A stretch of DNA of 44,187 bases, taken from Pseudomonadota bacterium. Its GTDB lineage: Bacteria; Pseudomonadota; Gammaproteobacteria; Burkholderiales; Sulfuriferulaceae. Where the stretch lies: contig JAJYHV010000042.1 in NCBI GenBank assembly GCA_021790515.1, forward strand, positions 1-44,187, in the 5' to 3' direction. Positions 25,566 through 35,447 of this stretch are shown one piece after another. Within the stretch, counting starts at the first letter, position 1. The number at the start of each line of letters is the position of its first letter. The notes under the pieces were generated by a model. That model made no database searches. It worked only from the letters and a program-made list of their open reading frames with translations, and was not told the DNA's origin. Both the position numbers and the translations under genes were made by a program.

Positions 25566-25959
25566 TATTACCATCCTGTCAAATTTCAACTGTTACCATC
25601 CACACGTCATACACGCCATGCACACCACGCACGTCATATTGACACGTCATATTCATGCTACGGTAAAAGTGCAGAAGCTATCACAGAAGCGCTTATCATG
25701 CCAACAATCTCTGACGCTGACCTGACATGCAGAATCCAACGCGCTAATTCTGCCAGTCTGCAGTCGCAATCACACGGTAACAAATCAGTCACGCCATAAA
25801 TCCGGCATGTGGCACAGCTCTTGTGAAAACAGCATCTTGCCCATACATTCCTGGGTGCGACGTCAAACTACCACGCAAGTTGTGCGCAAGTTACGGCAAA
25901 TGCCAGTAAAATATCGCCGATTACGGTACAATTGAGATTATTGAGCCAAAGGAGTCATC
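25566..25959. other. 394-bp intergenic region
   Basis: It holds no credible gene or tRNA. It contains a 13-bp tandem duplication (25630-25655), an 11-bp near-duplication of CGCAAGTTGTG (25874-25895) and, near the right end, the probable fmdB promoter (TACAAT at 25927-25932) and AAGGAG ribosome site. The promoter of the minus-strand cytochrome c gene presumably also lies here. Confidence 0.6.
25630..25655 (+). repeat. 13-bp tandem duplication
   Basis: CACGTCATATTGA (25630-25642) is followed by CACGTCATATTCA (25643-25655), 12/13 identical, between the cytochrome c and fmdB genes. Confidence 0.85.
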
Positions 25960-26205
25960 ATGCCTATTTATGTCTACAAATGTGAACATTGTGGTTTTAC
26001 ACAGGATGTCATGCAAAAAATGAGCGACGCCCCGCTCACCGCTTGTCCGCAATGCGGACAACAATCGTTCAGCAAACAGATCTCTGCTGCGGGTTTTCAA
26101 CTGAAAGGCAGCGGTTACTATGCCACCGATTTCAAGAATCCGCCAGCCGCTCCTGCGGCTGCTCCCGCTTGCGGGACCGGTAACTGCCCTGCCTGCGTCA
26201 ATTAA
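25960..26205 (+). CDS. fmdB: FmdB-family zinc-ribbon protein
   Basis: The protein has 81 aa with MPIYVYKCEHCG and TACPQCG giving C8/C11 and C29/C32 for one zinc. A second Cys-rich tail, CGTGNCPAC, follows an Ala/Pro linker. The role is unknown. It heads the fmdB-DUF502-aspS cluster widespread in betaproteobacteria. AAGGAG precedes the ATG. Confidence 0.9.
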   Translation: MPIYVYKCEHCGFTQDVMQKMSDAPLTACPQCGQQSFSKQISAAGFQLKGSGYYATDFKNPPAAPAAAPACGTGNCPACVN

Positions 26206-26219
26206 ACCGGCCAGACTGG

Positions 26220-26849
26220 ATGAAACGTTACTTTATCACCGGGCTTTTGCTCTGGGTGCCGCTTGGCATTACGCTTTATGCGTTAAACCTGATTATTTCC
26301 ACACTGGATCAAAGTCTGCTTCTGTTACCGCCCACATGGCGACCGGAAGCCTGGCTGGGTGTCAAAATACCGGGACTGGGTGTGGTGTTGATGCTGCTCG
26401 TCATCCTTCTCAGCGGGATCGTCACCACCAACGTCCTGGGTCAGCGCCTGCTACAGGCGTGGGAAGGGTTAATGGGACGCATCCCGGTAGTAAAGTCGAT
26501 TTATTCCAGTGTCAAGCAGGTTTCCGATTCACTGTTGTCCGGCAATGGCAATGCATTCCGAAAAGTACTGCTGGTACACTACCCGCATCCGGACAGTTGG
26601 TCACTCGCCTTCCAGACCAATCTGCCAACAGAAATCGAAACCCGGCTGGATGAAGATCATATTGCCGTTTTCATTCCAACCACACCAAGTCCGGTCAATG
26701 GTTTTTATTTCTTCGTCAGAAAAGAGCAAACCATCGAGCTTGACATGAGCGTAGATACCGCCTTCAAGTACATTGTTTCCATGGGCGTCGCCAGTGCATC
26801 CGATCATGTACAATCCGCCTCAAATTTACATTCCATCACCACTTCCTGA
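26220..26849 (+). CDS. DUF502 family membrane protein
   Basis: The protein has 209 aa with two N-terminal helices (about 3-24 and 56-80) and a soluble domain containing GRIPVVKSIYSSVKQVSDSL, the family's marker. Function unknown. It starts 14 bp after fmdB and ends 11 bp before aspS, so it is one operon with them. Confidence 0.88.
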   Translation: MKRYFITGLLLWVPLGITLYALNLIISTLDQSLLLLPPTWRPEAWLGVKIPGLGVVLMLLVILLSGIVTTNVLGQRLLQAWEGLMGRIPVVKSIYSSVKQVSDSLLSGNGNAFRKVLLVHYPHPDSWSLAFQTNLPTEIETRLDEDHIAVFIPTTPSPVNGFYFFVRKEQTIELDMSVDTAFKYIVSMGVASASDHVQSASNLHSITTS

Positions 26850-26860
26850 AGTAATTTATC

Positions 26861-28612
26861 ATGCGTACTCATTATTGTGGCGCGCTCCATCGCGCGCACC
26901 TCGACCAGATTGTTACCGTTTCCGGCTGGGCACATCGTCGCCGCGATCATGGCGGTGTTATTTTTATTGACTTGCGCGATCGCGAAGGCTTGCTGCAAGT
27001 GGTATGCGATCCCGATCGTGCCGAAACATTTCACATTGCTGAACAGATACGTAGCGAATTTGTACTGAAAATTACCGGCAAAATCCGTCTGCGCCCGGAA
27101 GGCACCTATAATTTACAACTCGCCACGGGCGAAATCGAATTGCTGGCGCACGATATTGAAATTCTCAACCATTCGGCCACACCACCTTTCCAGATTGATG
27201 ATGACAATCTGTCGGAAAACATACGGCTGACTTATCGTTATCTGGATTTACGCCGCGCCAACATGCAGTCCAACATGCGCTTGCGCTACCGTGTCACCAA
27301 AGTATTGCGCGATTATCTGGACGAAAATGGCTTCATGGAAATCGAAACCCCCATGCTGACCCGTTCCACACCCGAAGGTGCCCGCGATTATCTGGTGCCG
27401 TCCCGCGTTCATGCGGGCGAATTTTATGCTTTGCCACAATCGCCACAACTGTTCAAACAACTGCTGATGGTTTCTGGTTTCGATCGTTATTTTCAGATTA
27501 CCAAATGTTTCCGCGACGAAGACTTGCGCGCCGACCGACAACCCGAATTCACCCAGGTTGACATCGAGACCTCATTTCTCGACGAAGAACAAATCATGCA
27601 AATCACCGAACGCATGATTTACCAACTGTTCCAGGGCGTGCTACAAGTCGAATTACCGCAACCCTTTCCACGCATGACCTGGACGGAAGCCATGCATCGC
27701 TACGGCTCAGACAAACCCGACCTGCGCATTGCACTCGAATTGACCGATCTGACCGATCTCATGCGTACCGTCGAATTCAAGGTGTTCCGCGCTGCGGCTG
27801 ACCTGCCAAATGGCAGGGTTGCCGCACTGAAAGTTCCGGGAGGAGCTGCTTTATCGCGCAAAGATATCGACGAACTCACGGAATTCGTCAAAATCTATGG
27901 CGCCAAGGGGTTGGCCTGGATCAAGATCAACGATGTCACGCAAATCAACGAAACCGGTCTGCAATCGCCCATTGTCAAATTCCTGCCGGAAAATGTGTTA
28001 CAGGAAATCCTGCAACGCACGCAAGCAGGCAATGGCGATCTGATTTTCTTTGGCGCCGACAAACAAAAAATCGTCAACGATGCGCTGGGCGCCTTACGTT
28101 TGCGGGTCGGTAAACCTGAAGGAAATTGGCGTCCGCTCTGGGTCATTGATTTTCCCATGTTTGAATACAACGAAGACGAAAAGCGCTGGGATGCCTTGCA
28201 TCACCCTTTCACCGCCCCCAAACTCGGCCACGAACATTTCTTGTCCAGCGATCCCGGCAAAACCTTGTCACGCGCTTACGACATGGTCTTGAACGGATGG
28301 GAAGTCGGCGGCGGTTCGGTGCGTATTCACCAGCCATCCGTACAGGATATCGTCTTTCAGGCACTTGGCATCAGCCCGGAACAAGCGCGTGAAAAATTTG
28401 GCTTCCTGCTCGACGCCCTGCAATATGGCGCACCACCGCATGGCGGTCTTGCCTTTGGACTCGATCGTCTGGTTGCCTTGATGACCGGTGCTGAATCGAT
28501 TCGTGACGTCATCGCCTTCCCGAAAACCCAGCGTGCCAACGACCTCATGGTGCAAGCACCCAACCATGTCGACGAAAAACAACTGCGCGAATTACATATC
28601 AAAATACGTTGA
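26861..28612 (+). CDS. aspS: Aspartyl-tRNA synthetase
   Basis: The protein has 583 aa. Class IIb synthetase: OB-fold anticodon domain ([20 protein letters not shown]), motif 2 [16 protein letters not shown] and motif 3 [13 protein letters not shown] are intact, with the GAD insert between. Charges tRNA-Asp. The starting MRTHYCG is the conserved N-terminus. Confidence 0.97.
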   Translation: MRTHYCGALHRAHLDQIVTVSGWAHRRRDHGGVIFIDLRDREGLLQVVCDPDRAETFHIAEQIRSEFVLKITGKIRLRPEGTYNLQLATGEIELLAHDIEILNHSATPPFQIDDDNLSENIRLTYRYLDLRRANMQSNMRLRYRVTKVLRDYLDENGFMEIETPMLTRSTPEGARDYLVPSRVHAGEFYALPQSPQLFKQLLMVSGFDRYFQITKCFRDEDLRADRQPEFTQVDIETSFLDEEQIMQITERMIYQLFQGVLQVELPQPFPRMTWTEAMHRYGSDKPDLRIALELTDLTDLMRTVEFKVFRAAADLPNGRVAALKVPGGAALSRKDIDELTEFVKIYGAKGLAWIKINDVTQINETGLQSPIVKFLPENVLQEILQRTQAGNGDLIFFGADKQKIVNDALGALRLRVGKPEGNWRPLWVIDFPMFEYNEDEKRWDALHHPFTAPKLGHEHFLSSDPGKTLSRAYDMVLNGWEVGGGSVRIHQPSVQDIVFQALGISPEQAREKFGFLLDALQYGAPPHGGLAFGLDRLVALMTGAESIRDVIAFPKTQRANDLMVQAPNHVDEKQLRELHIKIR

Positions 28613-28732
28613 CGTCATCAGTCTGGCGGGATGGGTTGCAAGGCGCAATTCGCAGTCAATGATCGACATCCCGAATGATAAAAGATATTCAATCGGCGCG
28701 ATATCTGACTCAGGCCGCATCTCCACGACGCC

Positions 28733-29584
28733 TCACGGGTTGCACCCGTTGCAACGACCCGCGGGCGCCGTCTTCACCAAGCGATCGACTGTTATCTGGT
28801 GACCGCATCGGGTGCAGCGACGGATATCCGCCCGGGCTTCCCGGGTCGGGGCACCGCAATCCTCACAAGGCAGGCCGGGAATGTGTTCTGCGATCTGGAA
28901 TCCTGGCGTGTTGCAGACCGGGCACAGGGTGCAAAGCTTGTGTGCGAGATCCTGTGTGGCCTGGGCAATGATTTCCATGCGCATGGGGTTCATATGGGCG
29001 CGCATGTCGGTTTCCAGGAAGGCGCAGCCATTGTTCGCTTCATCGCAGGCCCAACGGAAGGCATCGCGCAGTGTTTCCCAGTCAGTCATGCCTTTGCGGA
29101 TGCGTGGATCGTCCTCGTGTTGCGGGCGCACCACCAAACCGTGTTGGGGAAAGCCTGCCGTACGGGCGAATGCCTCGGCTTGTTCCCGGTTTGCGGTGAG
29201 CAGATGGGCAAAATTGGTCGCGCCGGAGGCGACGCCAACGACTTCGATGTCCAGCGTATCGTCGATCCAGACGACCATCTCCACGTTCCAGGAAAGCATG
29301 CCGGTGAACGGATCGGGTCCGAAGCTGCCTTCACTGGCGAGTCCGAGAGTCAACTTCGCCAGCTCCATACCGATGCGTGCCTTTTTCCGCGCCGCCTCGA
29401 GTTGCGTGCCCGGACGCGGGGTGTCGCGCGTGAACGTACCCAGCTGGTCAGTATCGAAGCCGCGCACCTGCATCACTTGACAATCGATAGTCGAGGCCAG
29501 CAGAGGAGCGATGACTCTCTCCTTGCCGTGCTGGGTGAGCAGGGCTACGGTTGAGCCCCTGTAAATGGATTGGCTAAAATTCAT
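28733..29584 (-). CDS. DUF6671-like protein downstream of the DAB pump
   Basis: The protein has 283 aa from MNFSQSIYRG, with AGGAG upstream; longer in-frame starts overlap dabA. The first 200 residues have segments such as GLASEGSFGPDPFTGM and LETDMRAHMNPMRM. The C-terminal 70 residues hold zinc-ribbon pairs: CTLCPVC, CEDC, CTRC and CNGC. I recall the family as DUF6671, of unknown function. It begins 54 bp beyond the dabA stop on the same strand, so co-transcription with dabB-dabA is likely. No signal peptide or membrane helix, so cytoplasmic. Confidence 0.65.
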   Translation of the reverse strand: MNFSQSIYRGSTVALLTQHGKERVIAPLLASTIDCQVMQVRGFDTDQLGTFTRDTPRPGTQLEAARKKARIGMELAKLTLGLASEGSFGPDPFTGMLSWNVEMVVWIDDTLDIEVVGVASGATNFAHLLTANREQAEAFARTAGFPQHGLVVRPQHEDDPRIRKGMTDWETLRDAFRWACDEANNGCAFLETDMRAHMNPMRMEIIAQATQDLAHKLCTLCPVCNTPGFQIAEHIPGLPCEDCGAPTREARADIRRCTRCGHQITVDRLVKTAPAGRCNGCNP

Positions 29585-29637
29585 GATTTCGTCGGCTCCT
29601 GACCTGAGGTAAGGTACGCCAGTAATCGTCGGCAATA

Positions 29638-32226
29638 TCATGACACGCATTGCCATTGCTTGTCCGTGTTGCGCTGGTAGATGCGCCCGTGCTCATCGTC
29701 GATTTGAAACAGGTACAGCCACCGGTTTTCGACGAGCTCGCGCACGAGCTCATGTTTGGCAATGATTCGATCGATCTCCGGTTTCGGCGCTTCGAGAAAC
29801 ACGTTCAATCGTAACGGTTCATGCACCCATCGTTCACCATTATGGAGCGACTGTAATGGCAATCCGACGCGTAGATCACCAGCATTTCCCTCCAATACGC
29901 CGATAGAGCCGCCCACGATATTGTGCAAGGCTTTATTGCCGCTACCAAAGCGTTTATTATCGACAACGGATCCGTAATACTGCATATTAATCCAGTTGGC
30001 GACCACCATCGGCGCAGTCATGATGAGCTCCAAAATACCAAAGCCTTCATCTTTGCGCCATTCGTAGTCGTGCAAAAACGACCTTCCGGAAAGATTGATC
30101 CCTATGGTTCTGGAACGGGGCGCGGCAATAAAAGCGGCATTGCCGGCAAGACCCCATTCCGGATAAACCTGCGACCAGTCCCGGCTACGCTCCTGAATCA
30201 GGGCGTCAACAACTTCCGCAGGCGAATCCGGAATGCCGAGCAAAACGGAGCGCTCCATCCGGGCCAATCGCCCTGCCTGCGTGAGCCATTGACGCAATTG
30301 TTGCAAATCTTGTGCGTGCGTTGATTCCAACCCTTCGATATCGAACAAGGACACCTCATCGACTGTCGTATCATGCAAAGCCCCGACAAACCGGGTGTCT
30401 GCCGGTATGTGAATACCCTTTTGCGCAAGTTCTTCGCGCACTTCGGGATCATTCAGCAAAGTAGCGATGATTCGGGCGCTGACTTCACCGGTTTGGCCTG
30501 CACAGGCCCCGCAATCGAGCCCTGTGGCATGCGGATTGTTGACCGTGCTGCTGCCATGCCCGACCAGCAGAACCAATCGCGCAAAATTGCTGGTCATCGA
30601 CATGGCTCTTAATGTCGTTTCCGCCGAAGTGCCACGGTTTTCCAAGGGGATACCGACTATCTGGTTTTCAATCGATTTTTGCCTGGTCTGGGTATTTTTC
30701 GGTTCATGAGAAACCGCCTCCAGGCTCGGAACGAGGCGACCACTGAATTTTTGGTCGATCCCTTTGGTTGCCGGATGAGGCACAGGACGGCTCCATCCGA
30801 AGCTATCTCCAAGCAATTTCGGACCATAAATCAGTCCACTTGATTCGACGAACGAAAAACACGATGAGGGCGAACTCTTGAATGCCTTCCAGTTATCGGC
30901 GCTGTGCAGGCGGCGACGACGGCGACTGATAGCGTTTTCCACTTCCCGGACACTAGCGCCGCGAATATGCTCGTGTCCCCGCCAGCTGGGGGTCAGCAAC
31001 ACTGGCAGATGAATCCGCGGCTTGGATGCTCCCAGTGGGACAAATTCCATGAAAGCGCCGAAAAATCCTGCGAAACCGATTGTTTGCACAGTAGGTGCGA
31101 CCGTTTCAAACGCTCTCCGGTAAACCTCTGATCGCACATCAATGCAGAATGCGGCCTGTACAGCCGGGCGAACCGGGACAGACGTTCTTGCCAACGCCTG
31201 CCGTTCAGGATGGGCAAGTTCCGCAATGATTTTCTTCTGGTAACCGAGTTCAAAAGCCGTTTGCAGGGCAAAATCCAGTTGTGTGCGTTCTTGCGCGCCG
31301 TGTGCCGACGCTTGTTGCAGAGTTAGCCGCCACGCTTTTCCCAGCGCATCGTTCTGTCGCGTGTTCAGCAGGAGCAGTTCCCAGGCAAGGCGGATGGCGA
31401 GCAAGGCGACGATGGAGTCTTCCTGCTCATCAACCAATTCGCGCTCCCAGCGCAGGTAACGTGCCCAGGACGCCCAGCCGCCGATATTCATCAAAGCGGC
31501 AAGCAGGTAATCTTCCAGCATGTCCGCCGGTATGGCGAGCGTATGCACCGCCAGAGCAATTGTGTCTATCGGCAGAGCAGGCAATGCAGCGACTGCTGCC
31601 CTGATACCATACAAACCCATTATCCTGGGGTTCAGGTCGATTCCGGCAAAATGACGCCACGCATCATAAAGGGATTCATTCTGCCATGGCATCGACCAAA
31701 TGGCTTGCCCTTGATCGAAATAGGCGGCGGAAAACTGGCTGATTTGTTCTACGACAAACTTGGTCCATTGGGTGTTGCCTATCTCTTCCAAAACATCCGA
31801 AACGAGCGGGATCGGGGTCGGCAATATGGATGTGTCGTTGACGAGAGCCGTTTCCACCTCTGCAGCGCTCATATTGAGCCCCTGTTGCTTTAGCGCATGT
31901 TCCAGATCGGCCCGGGCAATACGGCCTGTCGAGATTTGCTCGCGGTAATAACGACGCGGCATGACCAGGGAAGATCTGGCCACCCGGCCAAGCGTCGCGT
32001 TCGCCTGTTCAAAGTCCTGATCGCGCAGGCCGAAATAAGGACTGACCGCCACAAAAGCGTCAAGCGGCCAGAGCGGAGCGATTCGCTGGCATACTGATTT
32101 CACCGTAGCTTCAAGCAGAGCTGATGCATGCGCACCACCGATTCTGTCGGTTGCATGATCATCGTTGATGCCGGCATCCATGACACTGGCTGACCACTTC
32201 GAAAGTATGGTCGCCGAGCGGTTCAT
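29638..32226 (-). CDS. dabA: DabA, carbonic-anhydrase-like subunit of the DAB inorganic-carbon pump
   Basis: The protein has 862 aa (DUF2309). The predicted zinc/active-site residues are in place: C361 and D363 in FCIDVRSE, H557 in LLVGHGSS and C572 in GLDCGACAG, matching the Cys/Asp...His/Cys set established in Halothiobacillus DAB2. The complex is thought to hydrate CO2 vectorially to bicarbonate in the cytosol, driven by ion flow through DabB. The start overlaps the dabB stop (ATGA), so stoichiometric translation is likely. Its presence points to CO2 fixation in the host. Confidence 0.93.
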   Translation of the reverse strand: MNRSATILSKWSASVMDAGINDDHATDRIGGAHASALLEATVKSVCQRIAPLWPLDAFVAVSPYFGLRDQDFEQANATLGRVARSSLVMPRRYYREQISTGRIARADLEHALKQQGLNMSAAEVETALVNDTSILPTPIPLVSDVLEEIGNTQWTKFVVEQISQFSAAYFDQGQAIWSMPWQNESLYDAWRHFAGIDLNPRIMGLYGIRAAVAALPALPIDTIALAVHTLAIPADMLEDYLLAALMNIGGWASWARYLRWERELVDEQEDSIVALLAIRLAWELLLLNTRQNDALGKAWRLTLQQASAHGAQERTQLDFALQTAFELGYQKKIIAELAHPERQALARTSVPVRPAVQAAFCIDVRSEVYRRAFETVAPTVQTIGFAGFFGAFMEFVPLGASKPRIHLPVLLTPSWRGHEHIRGASVREVENAISRRRRRLHSADNWKAFKSSPSSCFSFVESSGLIYGPKLLGDSFGWSRPVPHPATKGIDQKFSGRLVPSLEAVSHEPKNTQTRQKSIENQIVGIPLENRGTSAETTLRAMSMTSNFARLVLLVGHGSSTVNNPHATGLDCGACAGQTGEVSARIIATLLNDPEVREELAQKGIHIPADTRFVGALHDTTVDEVSLFDIEGLESTHAQDLQQLRQWLTQAGRLARMERSVLLGIPDSPAEVVDALIQERSRDWSQVYPEWGLAGNAAFIAAPRSRTIGINLSGRSFLHDYEWRKDEGFGILELIMTAPMVVANWINMQYYGSVVDNKRFGSGNKALHNIVGGSIGVLEGNAGDLRVGLPLQSLHNGERWVHEPLRLNVFLEAPKPEIDRIIAKHELVRELVENRWLYLFQIDDEHGRIYQRNTDKQWQCVS

Positions 32227-33851
32227 GATTTGGCTCCTTTTTGTTTGACATATATCGGAAAAACCCGTTGTACCAGCAGCGAAAACGGGATATCGACATA
32301 CAAACCGTTATAAAGATGCACGTAAGCTCGACGCACGAAAGGGTATCTGTCCAGCTCAGGCAAGCTTTGCTGAATCAGCAGAATGCCAAAAAATACCAGC
32401 ATCACCAGCCCGATGAGAACGAACTGGCCGGGGCCGTTGATCAAAGGCATGGCCGGCAAGCTCGTTGCCAGCATGAAATGAAACACGGCATGCAAGCTGA
32501 AATAAGCGGTACAGACCAGCGCACTGAGACCGGCCGCGCGCGCGATGAAAGCCGCTCCCATGCCCGCCTTGAAAGACTGGAGCAATAACTGGGTCATGGC
32601 TACCGCGAGGATTACGCCCAAAGCCAGGAGTGCGGGCTGACCCTTTGGAGTCACACCAAAGGCTGTCCCGACGCCGATCGTTATCAGACCTGCGAAAGCA
32701 AGCACGACGATCCATTGCCAAAACGTGGCCATGGCGTGCGCCGGATGCACGGCTGGTGCGCGGAAAATATCAATGGCGCTGCCCGAAGACAGAAAAGCGT
32801 GCGCTTTGTACAAAGAGTGCGCGACCAAGTGCAGCATTGCCAGACTGTACAGACCAAATCCACATTCCAGCAGCATGAATCCCATCTGGGCAGTGGTACT
32901 CCAGGCCAAAAATACTTTGATGCTGGTTTGGGTCAGCATGACCAGCCCGGCGGCAGCGATCGTGACTAATCCGATGATGACCAGAGCGTTGGAAGCATCA
33001 ACGGCCTGCGACATGATCGGACTCATGCGAATGATCAGGAAAGCGCCGCCATTGACGATGCCAGCATGCAGCAAGGCCGACACAGGCGTGGGAGCCTCCA
33101 TTACCTGAATCAGCCAGCCTTGCAAAGGGAATTGGGCCGTTTTAAGTACGGCGGACACCACAATGAGCCCGCTGGCCCATTTGAGTGAAAGCGGGAACGG
33201 CCCGCTCATTGCTGCCATGGCATGAAACAGCGCATCGAACGTCATCGTGTGCAGGGTAGCGCCAATAAGCAACACGGCTATCAGCAGGCTAAGTTCTCCC
33301 ATCCGGCTGACAATCAATTTTTTACGTGCAGCAAGTACAGCCCCGGCCCGCTCCGGATAAAACATCAGGAGGTGATGCAAGCAAAGGCTAGTAGTCATCC
33401 ATACCAATACGAACATGAGCATATTGCCGGACACGATCAACGTCAGGATGGATGCGAGCGTAAGATTCAGCCAGGTATAAAAACGCCCCTGATGTTTTTC
33501 ACCATGAAGATAGTTGCGTGCGTAACGAGAAACCACGAATCCGACGAAAGAAACAAGACAGAGCATTATCACCGTGACTGTATTGATATAAATGCTCAGA
33601 GCCGCCGCCCCCATGTTTCCAGGCAATGCAAAGGAGAATGGAGTTATCGTCAGAGCTTTTCCGCGAGCGGCATACAATAGTGCGGCAAGCCCTGCGCAAA
33701 AAAAAGACAATCCGGCAACAGCACTACTCATGCGCGCTATACGTCGGGCATGTTTGCCCGCCAGCACACTCCCGAAAAGCCCCATCGCCCAAAGTAGTAA
33801 TGGTACGACAGAGATGAGCACAAGAATGATGGAATTCGGGTTTAATGGCAT
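32223..33851 (-). CDS. dabB: DabB, NuoL-like membrane subunit of the DAB pump
   Basis: The protein has 542 aa and about 14 helices of the NuoL/MrpA proton-translocating type, including the lysine-bearing helix LKTAQFPLQGWLIQVMEAPT and the VSALLHAGIVNGGAFLI helix. It supplies the ion path to DabA. ATG at 33851 is chosen because GGAG lies 7 bp upstream; an in-frame start at 33884 would add 11 residues. No other NADH dehydrogenase genes are adjacent, which excludes complex I. Confidence 0.92.
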   Translation of the reverse strand: MPLNPNSIILVLISVVPLLLWAMGLFGSVLAGKHARRIARMSSAVAGLSFFCAGLAALLYAARGKALTITPFSFALPGNMGAAALSIYINTVTVIMLCLVSFVGFVVSRYARNYLHGEKHQGRFYTWLNLTLASILTLIVSGNMLMFVLVWMTTSLCLHHLLMFYPERAGAVLAARKKLIVSRMGELSLLIAVLLIGATLHTMTFDALFHAMAAMSGPFPLSLKWASGLIVVSAVLKTAQFPLQGWLIQVMEAPTPVSALLHAGIVNGGAFLIIRMSPIMSQAVDASNALVIIGLVTIAAAGLVMLTQTSIKVFLAWSTTAQMGFMLLECGFGLYSLAMLHLVAHSLYKAHAFLSSGSAIDIFRAPAVHPAHAMATFWQWIVVLAFAGLITIGVGTAFGVTPKGQPALLALGVILAVAMTQLLLQSFKAGMGAAFIARAAGLSALVCTAYFSLHAVFHFMLATSLPAMPLINGPGQFVLIGLVMLVFFGILLIQQSLPELDRYPFVRRAYVHLYNGLYVDIPFSLLVQRVFPIYVKQKGAKS

Positions 33852-34029
33852 GACAATCTCCGTATAGGGCATGGTGAGATACACTCAATCGATTCGCCGG
33901 CGCGCACGAAAAGTCGATAGATCCTTGGTATTATGGAGGTACCATTTGTTTAATAAAAGTTAAATATATTTACTTTGATATTTAATCAAAATTTATTATG
34001 CCAGCAATACCCATCCGCTACGTCATCTT
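33852..34029 (-). promoter_or_regulatory. dab operon control region with two AT-rich palindromes
   Basis: A weak -10 CATAAT (33930-33935, minus) with TTTATT 16 bp upstream suggests a start near 33923. Upstream lie AAGTTAAATATATTTACTT (33957-33975), palindromic but for one base, and TTTGAT-N5-ATCAAA (33974-33990). They would sit near -43 and -59, positions typical for a LysR-type activator such as CbbR. No regulator gene is adjacent. Confidence 0.45.
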
Positions 34030-34067
34030 GGGGGCGTCTCAGAAAACGGAATTTAAAGTATATTAGC
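34030..34067 (+). repeat. Solitary Tn3/Tn21-type terminal repeat
   Basis: GGGGGCGTCTCAGAAAACGG begins a 38-bp stretch matching the repeat at 8549-8586 at 32/38 bases (30/31 in the outer part). No transposase or partner end is found near it. It abuts the small repeat element at 34065. Confidence 0.8.
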
Positions 34068-34361
34068 GCTGATTAACTCCTCCACGAGGAGCAAAGCAGG
34101 CCGACTCGCGGTAATCGCGAGTTGGACGACGAAGGTCGCAGCCGGGACGACGATGCCAAGGAGGTCGGCGAAGCGAGCGCACGATTTGGTTGCAACCGCC
34201 ACGTTGGAAGCGTGCAAAACATGCACGGCGGGACGTGGTCTGGCGAGCTTTACCGCATTGCCATTCTTGTCAAGGGTGCCAGCCATTGGCGGCGAATGGC
34301 GCCTTGCACCCCATCCCGCCAGACCGGTGTCGCGACCGTGTGGGAATGAATCAGCGCTTCC
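34065..34361. repeat. Small terminal-inverted-repeat element, copy 1 (MITE-like)
   Basis: It is about 297 bp, opening AGCGCTGATT (34065-34074) and closing with the exact inverse AATCAGCGCT (34349-34358) plus TCC. Internal hairpins: CTCCTC-CAC-GAGGAG (34077-34091), CTCGCG-GTAAT-CGCGAG, and CGTGCA-AAACA-TGCACG. About 210 bp recur at 43911-44120. Short frames on both strands vary between copies without obvious protein constraint, so it is treated as non-coding. It lies between the glycosyltransferase stop and the solitary Tn3 end. Confidence 0.7.
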
Positions 34362-35444
34362 TTAGCGATTTCCCACAGCAATCATCATCACTCTGTCCAC
34401 CGGTGCCGGCTCCGTCAATGCACAAAAAACGAGGTCGGGAGTGATGAGTCGCATACAGGTGTGGTGATCGCACGCCTGTTTGCAATAACAGTTTTTGCAC
34501 GGTAAATCGGCCTGTAGTGCCACCACATTGTCGCCCTGCGGGCGCACGCGATAGGCGTCGGTCGGGCCGCACACCACGGCCATCGGCACAGGGGCAGATG
34601 CCGCAAGATGCGCGGTGCCGGTGTCATTGCCGACCTGATAACACGCGCCTTCTGCCAACGGCACGATATCCAGCACTTCGGTTTGTCCACACAGATTCAC
34701 CACACCCGTACCGGCCATTTCAACGATACGCCGACAATCTTCCAGTTCGTCCTGACTGCCTATCAGTACAACTTTATCCACCCGTTGCCGGTCAATCAAT
34801 AGTCGCGCCAGCGCCGCGTAATTTGCTTCGCCCCAGCGTTTCAGATACCCTGCCGCCTGACAACCCGGGTAAAACAACGCATACCGCCCTGCCTGCAAAT
34901 CTTGTTGTCTGCACAGTTGCGCCACGCGTTCGCGTCTTGCTGCATCGATATGCAATACCGGACGGGGGGTCAGCGTCGGAATGCCCGCTGCACGCAACGC
35001 CATGCGCATCCGCTCGACCGGATTCATCTGCATGGCATGCGGCGGGCCACTGAAATGATATACCCGCGCTGGCGTATTGCCAATCAGATACCGCGTTGCG
35101 TTGCCCGTCAGCTTCAGCAATCGCAGCATCATGCGTGAGCGATCATTGGATTGCAAATCAACAATCAAATCATAATGGTTATGTCGAACGAGCGATACCC
35201 ATTGCCACAATCTTGACCAGCGATGACGACGCGCACGCACATCGAGCGAAATGATGGTCGAAAATCTCGGATCGTCCAGAAACAGTTTATCCCACGGCGG
35301 CAAGGTATGCAGATCGATGCGGGCATGAGGAAACGCTCGATGAATATCCTCCATGATACAACTTGCCATCGCAATATCACCCAGAGCGCTCCATTTGATC
35401 ATCAGGATACGCCGAATGCTGGCATCACGCAGCAGATCCGGCAT
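34362..35444 (-). CDS. Family-9 glycosyltransferase (heptosyltransferase-like)
   Basis: The protein has 360 aa. GT9 fold with MIKWSALGDIAMA at the N-terminus, FYPGCQAAGYLKRWGEANYA and the donor-binding QVGNDTGTAHLAAS. Probably adds a sugar to the lipopolysaccharide core; the sugar cannot be read from sequence. A C-terminal Cys cluster, CKNCYCKQACDHHTCM, resembles that of ADP-heptose transferases. It starts 3 bp after hisG. Its stop codon lies right against the end of the small repeat element. Confidence 0.85.
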   Translation of the reverse strand: MPDLLRDASIRRILMIKWSALGDIAMASCIMEDIHRAFPHARIDLHTLPPWDKLFLDDPRFSTIISLDVRARRHRWSRLWQWVSLVRHNHYDLIVDLQSNDRSRMMLRLLKLTGNATRYLIGNTPARVYHFSGPPHAMQMNPVERMRMALRAAGIPTLTPRPVLHIDAARRERVAQLCRQQDLQAGRYALFYPGCQAAGYLKRWGEANYAALARLLIDRQRVDKVVLIGSQDELEDCRRIVEMAGTGVVNLCGQTEVLDIVPLAEGACYQVGNDTGTAHLAASAPVPMAVVCGPTDAYRVRPQGDNVVALQADLPCKNCYCKQACDHHTCMRLITPDLVFCALTEPAPVDRVMMIAVGNR

Positions 35445-35447
35445 AAG

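Noticed and set aside
25566-25959. tRNA or small RNA gene in the largest ordinary spacer
   Set aside because: No cloverleaf, T-loop sequence or terminator-like hairpin with a U-run was found by eye.
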